This document shows, piece after piece, positions 55,268-63,673 of a DNA stretch of 64,000 nt. Below the pieces are notes generated by a model. It did not search any database, had not been told where the DNA came from, and saw only the letters and a list, made by a program, of their open reading frames with translations. Each line of letters starts with the position of its first letter. The first letter of the stretch is position 1. Position numbers and translations under genes: made by a program. This stretch comes from Blastococcus xanthinilyticus (lineage in GTDB: Bacteria; Actinomycetota; Actinomycetes; Mycobacteriales; Geodermatophilaceae), in the NCBI RefSeq assembly GCF_008124835.1, contig NZ_VNHW01000004.1, positions 62,001 through 126,000 on the forward strand, read 5' to 3'.

Positions 55268-56632
55268 GTGTCGATGCCGTCGCGCGCCGAGGTCCTCGTC
55301 GTCGGTGCAGGTCTGGCCGGGCTCTCCGCGGCCACCCGGCTCGCCGACGCCGGGCTGGACGTGCACGTGCTGGAGGCCGGCGGCCACGCCGGCGGCCGGC
55401 TGGCCACCGAGCGGATCGACGGCTTCCTCGTCGACCGGGGCTTCCAGGTGTTCAACACCGGCTATCCGCGCGCGGCCGACCTCGACCTCCCGGACCTCCG
55501 GCTCGGCTGGTTCGAGCGCGGTGCGGTCCTCCGGGTGGACGGGCGTGCGCACCGGGTCGTCGATCCCCGCCGCCGGCCGTCCGCGGTGCCGGCGACGGCG
55601 ACGGCACCGCTGGGCTCCCTCCGGGAGAAGGCTGCCCTGGTGGCCTTCTCGCTGCGCGCCGGCTACACCCCCGTCGGCCGCCTGCTGGGCGCGCCGGAGC
55701 AGTCCGCGGAGCAGGCCCTCCGCGCCGCGGGCATCGGGGAGGCGGCCCTGGAGCTGTTCCTGCGGCCGTTCCTCGCCGGCGTCCTCCTCGAGGAGGAGCT
55801 CGCCACCTCCAGCCGGTACGTCGACCTGCTGTGGCGCAGCTTCGTCCGCGGCTCCACCGGGCTGCCCGCCGAGGGCATGCAGGCCATCGGCGAGCAGCTC
55901 GCCGCCCGCCTCCCCGCCGGGCGGGTGCACCTGCACACGCCGGCCCGCGCGGTCTCCCCCGGCACCGTGCGCACCGACGGCGGTACCTGGTCCGCCGACG
56001 CCGTCGTCGTCGCCACCGACCCGGCGACGGCGACCGGGCTCCTCCCCGCGGTGGAGGCCGCCGCGCCGCGGCAGGTCACCACCCACCTGCACGTGCTGCC
56101 CGGGTCGCCGTGGTCCACCCCGCTGATCGTGCTGGGCCGCCCCGGGAGCCCGGTGGTCAACAGCGCCGTGGTGTCCGACGCCCAGCCCCGGTACAGCCCC
56201 GACGGCCGGGCGCTGGTCGCCAGCTCCACCCTGGTGCCCACGCGGGAGGAGGAGCTGCGCGCGGAGATCGCGGCGCTGCACGGGGTGGCGCCGTCGGACC
56301 TCGAGCACCTGACCTCGGTCACCGTCCAGGGCGCCCAACCGGCCGCCCTGCCGCCCCTGCAGCTGCGCCGCCCCGTGGCCCTGGGCGACGGCCTGTACGT
56401 CTGCGGCGACCACCGCGACACCCCGTCCATCCAGGGCGCGATGGCCAGCGGTGCGCGGGCGGCCCGCGCCGTCCTCCGCGCGCTGCGGCCGGCCGGTTCC
56501 GCCGACGTGCAGGGCGCGATGGCCAGCGGTGCGCGGGCGGCCCGCGCCGTCCTCCGCGCGCTGCGGCCGGCCGGTTCCGCCGACGTGCAGGGCGCCGACG
56601 TGCAGGGCGCCGACGTGCAGGGCGCCGGCTGA
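55268..56632 (+). CDS. FAD-dependent amine-oxidase-fold protein with duplicated C terminus
   Basis: The 454-residue flavoprotein has the FAD motif VLVVGAGLAGLSAATRLADAGLDVHVLEAGGHAGGRL and a carotenoid/protoporphyrinogen oxidase-like middle. The C-terminal FAD motif YVCGDHRDTPSIQGAMASGARAA closes the fold. After that the sequence runs on: a 26-residue block starting QGAMASGARAARAV is repeated perfectly, followed by two QGADV units and QGAG. Only one copy is needed by the fold, so the last 40 residues look like a recent slippage product. TACCGT lies 6 nt before GTG 55268, consistent with a leaderless mRNA. The substrate is unknown. Confidence 0.85.
   Translation: MSMPSRAEVLVVGAGLAGLSAATRLADAGLDVHVLEAGGHAGGRLATERIDGFLVDRGFQVFNTGYPRAADLDLPDLRLGWFERGAVLRVDGRAHRVVDPRRRPSAVPATATAPLGSLREKAALVAFSLRAGYTPVGRLLGAPEQSAEQALRAAGIGEAALELFLRPFLAGVLLEEELATSSRYVDLLWRSFVRGSTGLPAEGMQAIGEQLAARLPAGRVHLHTPARAVSPGTVRTDGGTWSADAVVVATDPATATGLLPAVEAAAPRQVTTHLHVLPGSPWSTPLIVLGRPGSPVVNSAVVSDAQPRYSPDGRALVASSTLVPTREEELRAEIAALHGVAPSDLEHLTSVTVQGAQPAALPPLQLRRPVALGDGLYVCGDHRDTPSIQGAMASGARAARAVLRALRPAGSADVQGAMASGARAARAVLRALRPAGSADVQGADVQGADVQGAG
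56432..56632 (+). repeat. 78-bp perfect tandem duplication with nested 15-bp repeats
   Basis: The 78-bp unit 56432-56509 recurs without change at 56510-56587. It is followed by two perfect 15-bp units (56588-56602, 56603-56617) and a third partial one that ends in the stop codon. The 15-bp unit CAGGGCGCCGACGTG derives from the end and start of the 78-bp unit. All periods are multiples of three. Confidence 0.95.
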
Positions 56633-57366
56633 TGCCCGCCACCGCACCCACGATCCTCGCCACGAGCATGGGCTTCGCCGCCCGTGGCCGCGGCCCCTCC
56701 GACTGGGCGCCGGGGCCGGTGTTCGACCTCGCGATCCAGCTCGCCGGGGCGCCCGCGCAGCCGCGGCTGTGCTACCTGGGGACGGCGACCGGGGACGACC
56801 CGGCGCGGCTGGCCGGCGTGTACGGCGCGTTCGCCGGCAGCGCCGTCCGGGTCAGCCACCTCAGCCTCTTCCCGATGCCCACGGTTCCCGACCTGCGGGC
56901 CCATCTGCTGGCGCAGGACGTGGTCTGGGTCGGCGGAGGGAGCGTGGCCAACCTGCTGGCGGTCTGGCGGGTGCACGGGCTGGACGAGGTGTTCCGCGAG
57001 GCGTGGGCGGCCGGGGTCGTGCTCGCCGGTGTCTCGGCCGGATCGCTGTGCTGGCACGTCGGCGGCACCACCGACTCCTACGGCCCCGACCTGCGGCCGG
57101 TCGTCAACGGCCTCGGGCTGATCCCGACCTCCAACGGCGTCCACTACGACTCCGAGCCGCAGCGCCGCCCGCTCTACCACCGGCTGGTCGCCGACGGCAC
57201 GCTCCCCGGCGGGCACGCCACCGACGACGGGGCGGGCCTGGTCTACCGCGGCACCGACCTGGTGGAGGCGGTGTCCGACCGCCCGGGTGCGGCGGCCTAC
57301 CGCGTCGAGCGCGGGCCGGACGGGACCGCGGTGGAGACCCGGGTCGAGCCGCGCCGCCTCGGGTGA
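56632..57366 (+). CDS. Peptidase E-like (S51) serine peptidase
   Basis: This 244-residue protein has the class I glutaminase-like fold of S51 peptidases, with the nucleophile serine in LAGVSAGSLCWH. It also has the VWVGGGSVANLLAVW loop and NGLGLIPTSNGVHYDSE, followed by LPGGHATDDGAGLVYRG. The family cleaves Asp-X dipeptides or cyanophycin; the substrate here is unknown. Its ATG shares one base with the stop of the FAD gene (TGATG), so they are coupled. Confidence 0.86.
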   Translation: MPATAPTILATSMGFAARGRGPSDWAPGPVFDLAIQLAGAPAQPRLCYLGTATGDDPARLAGVYGAFAGSAVRVSHLSLFPMPTVPDLRAHLLAQDVVWVGGGSVANLLAVWRVHGLDEVFREAWAAGVVLAGVSAGSLCWHVGGTTDSYGPDLRPVVNGLGLIPTSNGVHYDSEPQRRPLYHRLVADGTLPGGHATDDGAGLVYRGTDLVEAVSDRPGAAAYRVERGPDGTAVETRVEPRRLG

Positions 57367-57386
57367 CGCGGGCCTAGGCTGGTGCC

Positions 57387-58040
57387 GTGACCGAGCTCAG
57401 GGTTGTGCGCGCCGGGACCGTGCCCTACGAGGAGGCCTGGGAGACGCAGCGCGAGCTGCACGCCCAGCGGGTCGCCGGCGAGATCCCCGACACGATGCTG
57501 CTCCTGGAGCACCCGTCGGTGTACACGGCCGGCCGCCGCACCGAGCCGCACGAGCGGCCGTTCGACGGCACCCCCGTGATCGACGTCGACCGCGGCGGCA
57601 AGATCACTTGGCACGGCCCGGGCCAGCTCGTCGGCTACCCGATCGTCGCGCTGCCCGACCCGGTCGACGTGGTGGCCTACGTGCGGCGGCTGGAGGGTGC
57701 GCTGATCGACGTCTGCGCCGGGTTCGGGGTGGACGCCGGCCGCGTCGAGGGACGCAGCGGGGTCTGGCTGCCGGCCGACGCCCCGGGCACCGGCCACCGC
57801 GTGGAGCGCAAGATCGCCGCCATCGGCATCCGGGTGGCCCGCGGCGTGACGATGCACGGCTTCGCACTCAACTGCGACCCCGACCTGGCGTTCTTCGGCA
57901 ACATGATCCCGTGCGGCATCCCCGACGCCGGGGTCACCTCGCTGTCGGCCGAGCTGGGCCGCGACGTGCCCGTCGCCGACGCGCTGGGCCCCGTCGAGCA
58001 GGCCATGCGCGCGGTCCTGACCGCGGTGCCGGCCTCCTGA
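57387..58040 (+). CDS. lipB: Octanoyltransferase
   Basis: The 217-residue enzyme moves octanoyl from acyl carrier protein to lipoyl domains in lipoate synthesis. It has [30 protein letters not shown], the catalytic lysine in [22 protein letters not shown] and the catalytic cysteine in [19 protein letters not shown] lies 6 nt before GTG 57387, indicating a leaderless mRNA. lipA, which follows lipB in M. tuberculosis, is not here. The lipoyl clients SucB and the glycine cleavage system are encoded nearby. Confidence 0.94.
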   Translation: MTELRVVRAGTVPYEEAWETQRELHAQRVAGEIPDTMLLLEHPSVYTAGRRTEPHERPFDGTPVIDVDRGGKITWHGPGQLVGYPIVALPDPVDVVAYVRRLEGALIDVCAGFGVDAGRVEGRSGVWLPADAPGTGHRVERKIAAIGIRVARGVTMHGFALNCDPDLAFFGNMIPCGIPDAGVTSLSAELGRDVPVADALGPVEQAMRAVLTAVPAS

Positions 58041-58423
58041 TGCCCGCGCTCCCCGACAGCGAGTACGTCAGCCTGACCACCTTCCGCCGCACCGGGGTCC
58101 CGGTGGCGACGCCGGTGTGGGCGGCGGCCGACGGGGACTCGCTGGTGGTCTGGACCCGCGCCGACTCCGGCAAGGTGAAGCGCCTCCGCCACACCAGCCG
58201 GGTCACCGTCGCCCCGTGCGACGTCCGGGGCCGGGTGCGGGGACCGGCCGTGGAGGCGGTCGCCGAGTTCGTGCCGCCGGGAGGACGTCCCGGAGCGCTG
58301 TCGGCGCTCCGCCGGGCCTACGGCCTGAAGTTCACCCTCGGCAACGCCACCTCCCGGCTGTGGCACCGGGTGCTCCGCCGGGAGGGCGAGCGGCACGAAC
58401 TCATTCGCCTCAGCGCCCGCTGA
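58040..58423 (+). CDS. PPOX-class F420-dependent oxidoreductase
   Basis: This 127-residue split-barrel flavin/F420 protein starts [64 protein letters not shown], which is typical of the small F420-binding PPOX group. It would reduce or oxidise a small substrate using F420H2. The ATG shares a base with the lipB stop (TGATG), so it is coupled to lipB. Binding of F420 over FMN or heme is inferred from the subgroup. Confidence 0.85.
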   Translation: MPALPDSEYVSLTTFRRTGVPVATPVWAAADGDSLVVWTRADSGKVKRLRHTSRVTVAPCDVRGRVRGPAVEAVAEFVPPGGRPGALSALRRAYGLKFTLGNATSRLWHRVLRREGERHELIRLSAR

Positions 58424-58480
58424 CCCCTGGTCGTGCCGAGTGGGCCCCGGAGGGGTCCGCGCAGGCGCGACGACAGGGCT

Positions 58481-58505
58481 CCACGTGCCGGGGTACGGCA
58501 CGTGG
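58481..58505. terminator. Hairpin between the PPOX gene and leuS
   Basis: CCACGTGCCG and CGGCACGTGG are perfect 10-bp arms around a five-base loop, midway between the two convergent stops. Confidence 0.7.
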
Positions 58506-58535
58506 ACGCGGTGCGGTCCGGAGGATCGCGATGTA

Positions 58536-61439
58536 CTAGCTCAGCACGAAGTTGACCAGCCGGCCGGGGACGGCGACCACGCGGCGCACCGTCGCGCCGT
58601 CGAGGTAGCCGGCGATCCGCTCGTCGGCCCGCGCCGCCGCCTCCAGGGCCGCCGCGTCGGCATCGGCCGGCACGCTCACCTGCGCGCGCACCTTGCCGTT
58701 GACCTGGACGGCGACCTGCACGGTGTCCTCGACCAGCCAGCGCTCGTCGGCCACCGGGAACGGCGTCCATGCCGAGGAGCCGTCGTGGCCCAGCCGGGTC
58801 CACAGCTCGTCGGCCAGGTGCGGCGCCAGCGGGGCGACCATGAGCACGAGCGCCTCGGCCACCGGCCGCGGGACCGGCGACGTGGCGCCGTAGGTCTGCG
58901 TCAGGTGGTTGGTCAGCTCGGTGATGCGGGCGATCGCGATGTTGAACCGCAGCGTCGAGAACCCGTCGCGCACTCCCGCGATGGTCCGGTGCAGCGCGCG
59001 CAGCGTCTGCTCGGCCGGCTCGACGTCGTCGGCCGCCCGGACCGCGCCGGTCTGCTCGTCGACGACGACCCGCCAGATCCGCTGCAGCAGCCGCTGCGAA
59101 CCGACGACGGCCTTGGTCTCCCACGGGCGCGACTGGTCCAGCGGGCCGGTCGACATCTCGTAGACCCGGAACGTGTCCGCGCCGTACGCGCCGATCATCT
59201 CGTCGGGCGTGACCATGTTCTTCAGGCTCTTGCCGATCTTCCCGTACTCGCGGTTGACCGGCTCGCCCTCGTAGAAGAACCGTCCGTCCTTCTCCACGAC
59301 GTCGGCCGCGGGCACGTAGAAGCCGCGCGCGTCGGTGTAGGCGAAGGCGGAGATGTAGCCCTGGTTGACCAGCCGGCGGAAGGGCTCCTCGCTGGAGACG
59401 TGGCCCAGGTCGTGCAGCACCTTGTGCCAGAACCGGGCGTACAGCAGGTGCAGGACGGCGTGCTCGACACCGCCGACGTACAGGTCCACGCCGCCGACGT
59501 CACCGGGCTCGCGCGGGCCCAGCCAGTACTTCTCCAGCTCCGGGTCGACCATGCGCTCGTCGTCGGCGGGGTCCAGGTAGCGCAGGTAGTACCAGCACGA
59601 GCCCGCCCAGTTGGGCATCGTGTTGGTCTCGCGGCGGTACTTCTTCGGCCCGTCGCCCAGGTCCAGCTCGACCGTCGTCCACTCCGTCGCCCGCGACAGC
59701 GGCGGCTCGGGTGCCGAGTCGGCGTCGTCGTCGGCGAAGGTCTTCGGCGAGTAGTCGTCGACCTCGGGCAGCAGCACCGGCAGCATCGACGTCGGCACGG
59801 CGACCGGCAGGTCGTCCTCGTCGTAGACGATCGGGAACGGCTCGCCCCAGTAGCGCTGCCGGCTGAACAGCCAGTCGCGCAGCTTGTACGTGGTGGTCGT
59901 CTCGCCGGCGCCCTTCGCCACGAGCCAGTCGGTGATCCGCGCGATCGCCGACGCCTTGTCCAGGCCGTCCAGCGAGATCTCGTCGTTGGCGGAGTTGATC
60001 ATCGGACCGGCGCCGGTGAAGGCACCGCCCTCGAAGCCCTCGGTCGGCTGCACGGTCCGGACCACCGGCAGGCCGAACGCCTCGGCGAAGTCCCAGTCGC
60101 GGGTGTCCTCACCGGGCACGGCCATGATCGCGCCGGTGCCGTAACCGGTCAGCACGTAGTCGGCGATGAAGACGGGCAGCTCGCGGCCGTTCACCGGGTT
60201 CACCGCGGTGACGCCCAGCCACACGCCGGTCTTCTCGCGCCCGGTGTCCTGGCGGTCCAGCTCCGAACGCCGCGATGCCTGCCGCTGGTACTCCCGCACC
60301 GCCTCGGTGGGCGTGGCCGCTCCCCCGGTCCACCGCGCATCCGTGCCGTCCGGCCAGGCGTCGGCCGTCAGCGTCGCCACCAGCGGGTGCTCGGGCGCCA
60401 ACACCATGTAGGTGGCGCCGAACAGCGTGTCCGGCCGGGTGGTGAAGACCTCGATCGTCTCGCTGCCGCACCCGAAGCGGACCTTCGCGCCGGTCGAGCG
60501 GCCGATCCAGTTGCGCTGCATCAGCTTCAGCGAGTCCGACCAGTCCATGCGGTCCAGGTCGTCGATCAGCCGATCGGCGTAGGCGGTGATCCGCATCATC
60601 CACTGCTTCAGCGGACGCCGGAACACCGGGAAGTTGCCGCGCTCGGAGCGACCGTCGGCGGTGACCTCCTCGTTGGACAGCACGGTGCCCAGGCCGGGGC
60701 ACCAGTTCACCGGGGCCTCGTTCAGGTAGGCCAGCCGGTGCGCGTCGACGACCTTGCGGCGGGCGATGTCGTCCAGCTCGGTCCACCGCAGGCCCGACGG
60801 GTTGGTCCCCGGCGCCGGCTCGCGGGTCCCGGCGTCCAGCTCGGCGACCAGGTCCTCGATCGGGCGGGCCTTGCCGGCGGTGTCGTCGAACCAGGCGCCG
60901 AACAGCTGCAGGAAGATCCACTGGGTCCACTTGTAGTAGCCCGGGTCGATCGTGGCGAAGCTGCGGCGGTCGTCGTGGTCGACGCCCAGGCGGCGCAGCT
61001 GCGCCTTGATGGCCTTGATGTTGGCCTCGGTGGTGATCCGCGGGTGCTGACCCGTCTGGACGGCGTACTGCTCGGCGGGCAGCCCGAAGGCGTCGTAGCC
61101 CATCGGGTGCAGCACGTTGTCGCCGTCCATCCGGCGGAAGCGGCTGGTGACGTCGGTGCCCAGGTACCCCAGCGGGTGCCCGACGTGCAGCCCGGCCCCC
61201 GAGGGGTACGGGAACATGTCCATCAAGAAGTACTTGGGCCGGTCGCCGACCCGCTCGAAGCCCGCGCTCAGCCGGCCGGTCGGGTTGGGCGTGTGGAACG
61301 TGCCCTCGGCCTCCCAGCGGTCCTGCCAGGCCAGCTCGATGCGCTGGGCCAGCGCAGGGGTGTACCGGTGCTGAGGGATGTCCCCGCCCACCCCGTCGCG
61401 GGTGGGCTCGGCGCCGGTCTGGCTGGCGGTCTGGCTCAT
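58536..61439 (-). CDS. leuS: Leucyl-tRNA synthetase
   Basis: The 967-residue class Ia synthetase charges tRNA-Leu. It has the HIGH motif as HVGH (85-88, in [14 protein letters not shown]), the large CP1 editing insertion, [21 protein letters not shown] (editing site with conserved Thr and Asp), the zinc/LS segments, and the KMSKS motif as KIGKS (about 734-738). The ATG 61439 has CAGGAG 8 nt upstream. A leader with a three-leucine peptide, hairpins and a U-tract lies just before it, suggesting regulation by leucine supply. Confidence 0.96.
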   Translation of the reverse strand: MSQTASQTGAEPTRDGVGGDIPQHRYTPALAQRIELAWQDRWEAEGTFHTPNPTGRLSAGFERVGDRPKYFLMDMFPYPSGAGLHVGHPLGYLGTDVTSRFRRMDGDNVLHPMGYDAFGLPAEQYAVQTGQHPRITTEANIKAIKAQLRRLGVDHDDRRSFATIDPGYYKWTQWIFLQLFGAWFDDTAGKARPIEDLVAELDAGTREPAPGTNPSGLRWTELDDIARRKVVDAHRLAYLNEAPVNWCPGLGTVLSNEEVTADGRSERGNFPVFRRPLKQWMMRITAYADRLIDDLDRMDWSDSLKLMQRNWIGRSTGAKVRFGCGSETIEVFTTRPDTLFGATYMVLAPEHPLVATLTADAWPDGTDARWTGGAATPTEAVREYQRQASRRSELDRQDTGREKTGVWLGVTAVNPVNGRELPVFIADYVLTGYGTGAIMAVPGEDTRDWDFAEAFGLPVVRTVQPTEGFEGGAFTGAGPMINSANDEISLDGLDKASAIARITDWLVAKGAGETTTTYKLRDWLFSRQRYWGEPFPIVYDEDDLPVAVPTSMLPVLLPEVDDYSPKTFADDDADSAPEPPLSRATEWTTVELDLGDGPKKYRRETNTMPNWAGSCWYYLRYLDPADDERMVDPELEKYWLGPREPGDVGGVDLYVGGVEHAVLHLLYARFWHKVLHDLGHVSSEEPFRRLVNQGYISAFAYTDARGFYVPAADVVEKDGRFFYEGEPVNREYGKIGKSLKNMVTPDEMIGAYGADTFRVYEMSTGPLDQSRPWETKAVVGSQRLLQRIWRVVVDEQTGAVRAADDVEPAEQTLRALHRTIAGVRDGFSTLRFNIAIARITELTNHLTQTYGATSPVPRPVAEALVLMVAPLAPHLADELWTRLGHDGSSAWTPFPVADERWLVEDTVQVAVQVNGKVRAQVSVPADADAAALEAAARADERIAGYLDGATVRRVVAVPGRLVNFVLS

Positions 61440-61478
61440 CTGGTGCGCTCCTGGTTCCTCGTGCCGGCGGCGGACATC

Positions 61479-61499
61479 AAAAAACTCCTCACGCAGGAG
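61479..61499 (-). terminator. U-tract hairpin in the leuS leader
   Basis: On the minus strand CTCCT-gcgtg-AGGAG is followed directly by six T residues, 39 nt before the leuS ATG. It is the only hairpin with a U run I found in the window. The 5-bp stem is short, so termination may be partial, as would suit an attenuator. Confidence 0.5.
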
Positions 61500-61504
61500 G
61501 GGTC

Positions 61505-61539
61505 GCCGTGCTCTCCGGGATGGCCCGGATCAGCACGGC
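61505..61539 (-). promoter_or_regulatory. Leader hairpin overlapping the leader-peptide stop
   Basis: GCCGTGCT and AGCACGGC form an 8-bp perfect stem, inside which TCCGGG and CCCGGA make a second stem. The UGA stop of the leader peptide is in the 5' arm region, so a ribosome finishing the peptide would open this structure. It lies immediately upstream of the U-tract hairpin. Confidence 0.5.
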
Positions 61540-61565
61540 CGGACGAGCAGGAGCCGCCTGGTCAC
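61530..61565 (-). CDS. Candidate leucine-sensing leader peptide of leuS
   Basis: An 11-residue open frame VTRRLLLVRPC starts at GTG 61565 and has three adjacent leucine codons (CTC CTG CTC). TAGGCT (61573-61578) lies 7 nt before the GTG, the same layout as the leaderless genes in this window, so the transcript would begin at the peptide. The stop falls in a leader hairpin and a U-tract hairpin follows. This is the expected plan of ribosome-mediated attenuation; the peptide itself need have no other role. Confidence 0.55.
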   Translation of the reverse strand: MTRRLLLVRPC

Positions 61566-61697
61566 GGGTCCGAGCCTACCGTCTGGGTGCGCTGCCGCCG
61601 TCGCGGATTCCGGCCGTGCCCCGGGCCTCGCCCGTTCGGGCGGACGGCGCGCCCCGGTCCGGCCCACCGGAGGCGCGCGGGCCAGGTCGCGGCCGGC

Positions 61698-62414
61698 TCA
61701 GCCGGGCTGGGCGAGCGCCGCGGTCGCGACCAGCGGTGGGCTGCCCGGACGCGGCGTCAGGGCGACCGGGATGAGCCGCAGCCAGCGCGGGAGCGCGCGG
61801 CAGGCCTGCGGCTCCCCCCGCAGCACGACCGCCCCGGAGCGGAGCACCTCGGCCCACCCGACGTCCCCCCGCCAGAGCCGGGTGAGCGTCCGGAGGTCGG
61901 ACTCCACCGTCACGCGCACCGGGAAGCCCGGGTCCACGTCGCACACGTCCACCCCGTCGGGAGCGATCACCAGCCACCAGCGCCGGGCGGTCGCCGGCTC
62001 CGGAAGGCAGAACTGGATCACCGTGCGGCCGTCGGGCACCGCCTCGGTGTCGACGTTGCGGTGGATCTCCCACATCAGCAGGTGCGGGTCCAGGTCCGCG
62101 TCGCCGAGCTCGGGGATCCAGCGGATGCCCCAGCGGCCGAGCGCGTCGACGATCGGTTCCAGCTCCCGGCCGGCCTCGGTGAGCCGGTAGGTGACCCGGT
62201 TGCCGTCCGCCCACCGTTCCACCACACCGGCGCGGACCAGCGTGTGCAGCCGCTTGGACAGCAGCGCCGGTGACATCCGGGGCAGACCCCGGCGGAGCGC
62301 GTTGAAGTGCCGGCTGCCCAGCATGAGCTCGCGGACGACGAGCAGGGTCCACCGCTCGTCGAGCAGCTCCATCGCCTTGGCCACCGGGCAGAACTGGCCG
62401 TACTGCGAGGGCAT
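61698..62414 (-). CDS. HxlR-type winged-helix regulator with C-terminal SCP2-like domain
   Basis: This 238-residue regulator has an HxlR winged helix (FCPVAKAMELLDERWTLLVVRELMLGSRHFNALRRGLPRMSPALLSKRLHTLVRAGVV) with cysteine at position 9. A C-terminal domain of about 120 residues (WWLVIAPDGVDVCDVDPGFPVRVTVESDLRTLTRLWRGDVGW) resembles SCP2 sterol-carrier domains and may bind a lipophilic ligand. ATG 62414 follows GGGAGGGG. It is divergent from a methyltransferase gene and may control it through a dyad in the shared 164-bp gap. Confidence 0.87.
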   Translation of the reverse strand: MPSQYGQFCPVAKAMELLDERWTLLVVRELMLGSRHFNALRRGLPRMSPALLSKRLHTLVRAGVVERWADGNRVTYRLTEAGRELEPIVDALGRWGIRWIPELGDADLDPHLLMWEIHRNVDTEAVPDGRTVIQFCLPEPATARRWWLVIAPDGVDVCDVDPGFPVRVTVESDLRTLTRLWRGDVGWAEVLRSGAVVLRGEPQACRALPRWLRLIPVALTPRPGSPPLVATAALAQPG

Positions 62415-62471
62415 GGCGACCCCTCCCGACAACCCCGTGCGGAACGACGGTAGGACCACGCGCCGGTGGGC

Positions 62472-62491
62472 GGTAGTACAGGAGCAGTACC
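62472..62491. promoter_or_regulatory. Dyad operator candidate between HxlR regulator and methyltransferase
   Basis: GGTAGTACaggaGCAGTACC holds TAC and GTA half-sites in inverted orientation within an imperfect 8-bp dyad. Position between two divergent starts suits an HxlR-type dimer. I cannot place reliable -10 elements for the plus-strand gene. Confidence 0.4.
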
Positions 62492-62578
62492 GGTTCGGTT
62501 CAGATGCAGGACTGGGGACGCCGGTGCCGACGGCGGGACGGTGACGACGTCGTCCCCCCACACCCGCAGGAGGTCACC

Positions 62579-63625
62579 ATGACCGCGACCGTCCCCACCC
62601 GCACCGAGCCCACCCTCGCCGACACCGCACCCTCGGTGCTCGCCCTCATCGCCGGCTACGTCGGCCACCGGACCGTGGCCATCGGGCTCCGCGCGGGTCT
62701 GCTGCGCCAGCTCGCCGCGGCTCCCAAGTCCACCGCCGACGAGCTCGCCGAGGCGCTCGACCTCGACGGGTTCTACGTCTCCGTCTGGTGCCGTGCCGCC
62801 GTCGGCGCCGGGATCCTCGAGCGCGCGGCGAGCGGCTTCCGGCTGGCCCCGCACATGGACACGCTGCTGCTCGACACGTCGTCCCCCGCCTACGCCGGCG
62901 GCGTCTTCGGCGTTCTCGAGGCGCCGGAGGTGTTCGGGCGCTTCGAGGAGGCCTTCGCCAGCGGCGAGCGCATGTGGTGGGAGGACACCAGCCCCGAGTG
63001 GATCGCCGCCGTGTCGGGCACCGGGACGCCGTTCTACACCCGGCTGGTCCCCGGCGGGCTCGACCGCGTGCCCGGCCTCGCGGAGGCGCTGGCGGCCGGG
63101 TGCCGCGTCGTCGACACCGCGTGCGGCGCCGGCGTCGGCCTGGTCCGCCTGGCCACCACGTACCCGCGCTGCACCGTCGTCGGCGTCGACGGCGACCGGC
63201 ACTCGATCGAGCGCGCGCGGGCCCGGCTCGCGGAGGCCGGGCTCGGCGACCGGGTCGAGCTCGTGCACAGCGCCCTCGAGGACATGGAGATCACGACCCC
63301 GGCGCGCGCCGTCGTCAACAACATCTCGATGCACGAGTGCCGCGACATCGACCGGGTCACCGAGAACGTGACCGCCGCCCTCGAGCCGGGCGGCTGGTTC
63401 GTGATCTCGGACTTCCCGTTCCCCGACACCGACGAGGGGCTGCGCACCGTCCCCGGCCGGATCATGAGCGGCATCCAGTTCTTCGAGGCGCAGATCGACG
63501 ACCAGCTGCTCCCCCGGCGGGCCTACGACGAGCTGCTGACCCGCCACGGGTTCACCGACCTGGGGTCGGCGCAGCTGACGCCGATGCACGCGCTGACCTG
63601 GGGCCGGCGCCCGGCCCGGGGCTGA
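62579..63625 (+). CDS. SAM-dependent methyltransferase with winged-helix dimerisation domain
   Basis: The 348-residue class I methyltransferase has an N-terminal helix-turn-helix-like domain (IGLRAGLLRQLAAAPKSTADELAEALDLDGFYVSVWCRAAVGAGILERAASGFRLA). A Rossmann SAM domain follows, with motif I VVDTACGAGVGLVRLA, acidic motif II VVGVDGD and motif IV NNISMHECRD. Such enzymes methylate small molecules or natural products. ATG 62579 follows AGGAGGTCACC, an almost perfect ribosome binding site, which suggests high expression when its promoter is active. Confidence 0.86.
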   Translation: MTATVPTRTEPTLADTAPSVLALIAGYVGHRTVAIGLRAGLLRQLAAAPKSTADELAEALDLDGFYVSVWCRAAVGAGILERAASGFRLAPHMDTLLLDTSSPAYAGGVFGVLEAPEVFGRFEEAFASGERMWWEDTSPEWIAAVSGTGTPFYTRLVPGGLDRVPGLAEALAAGCRVVDTACGAGVGLVRLATTYPRCTVVGVDGDRHSIERARARLAEAGLGDRVELVHSALEDMEITTPARAVVNNISMHECRDIDRVTENVTAALEPGGWFVISDFPFPDTDEGLRTVPGRIMSGIQFFEAQIDDQLLPRRAYDELLTRHGFTDLGSAQLTPMHALTWGRRPARG

Positions 63626-63634
63626 CGGCCCGCC

Positions 63635-63671
63635 GGCCGGCGGCCGCACCCGCGGGGCGCGGCCGCCGGCC
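63635..63671. terminator. Hairpin between methyltransferase and F420-type oxidoreductase
   Basis: GGCCGGCGGCCGC and GCGGCCGCCGGCC form a perfect 13-bp stem, 10 bp after the methyltransferase stop and 3 bp before the stop of the convergent gene. It should serve both. Confidence 0.75.
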
Positions 63672-63673
63672 GC

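Noticed and set aside
54259-57366. Plus-strand open frame of 1035 codons
   Set aside because: Its first two thirds are antisense to the kinase and out of frame with the FAD gene; only the final part (from 56632) has family resemblance, as peptidase E. Long stop-free frames are expected at this GC content.
61440-61600. T-box riboswitch before leuS
   Set aside because: No T-box sequence (GGGTGGNACCGCG-like) or specifier stem is visible; the leader-peptide model fits better.
58440-62273. Plus-strand open frame of 1277 codons opposite leuS
   Set aside because: It is the antisense of a certain leucyl-tRNA synthetase, has low-complexity Arg/Gly/Val composition and no recognisable domain.
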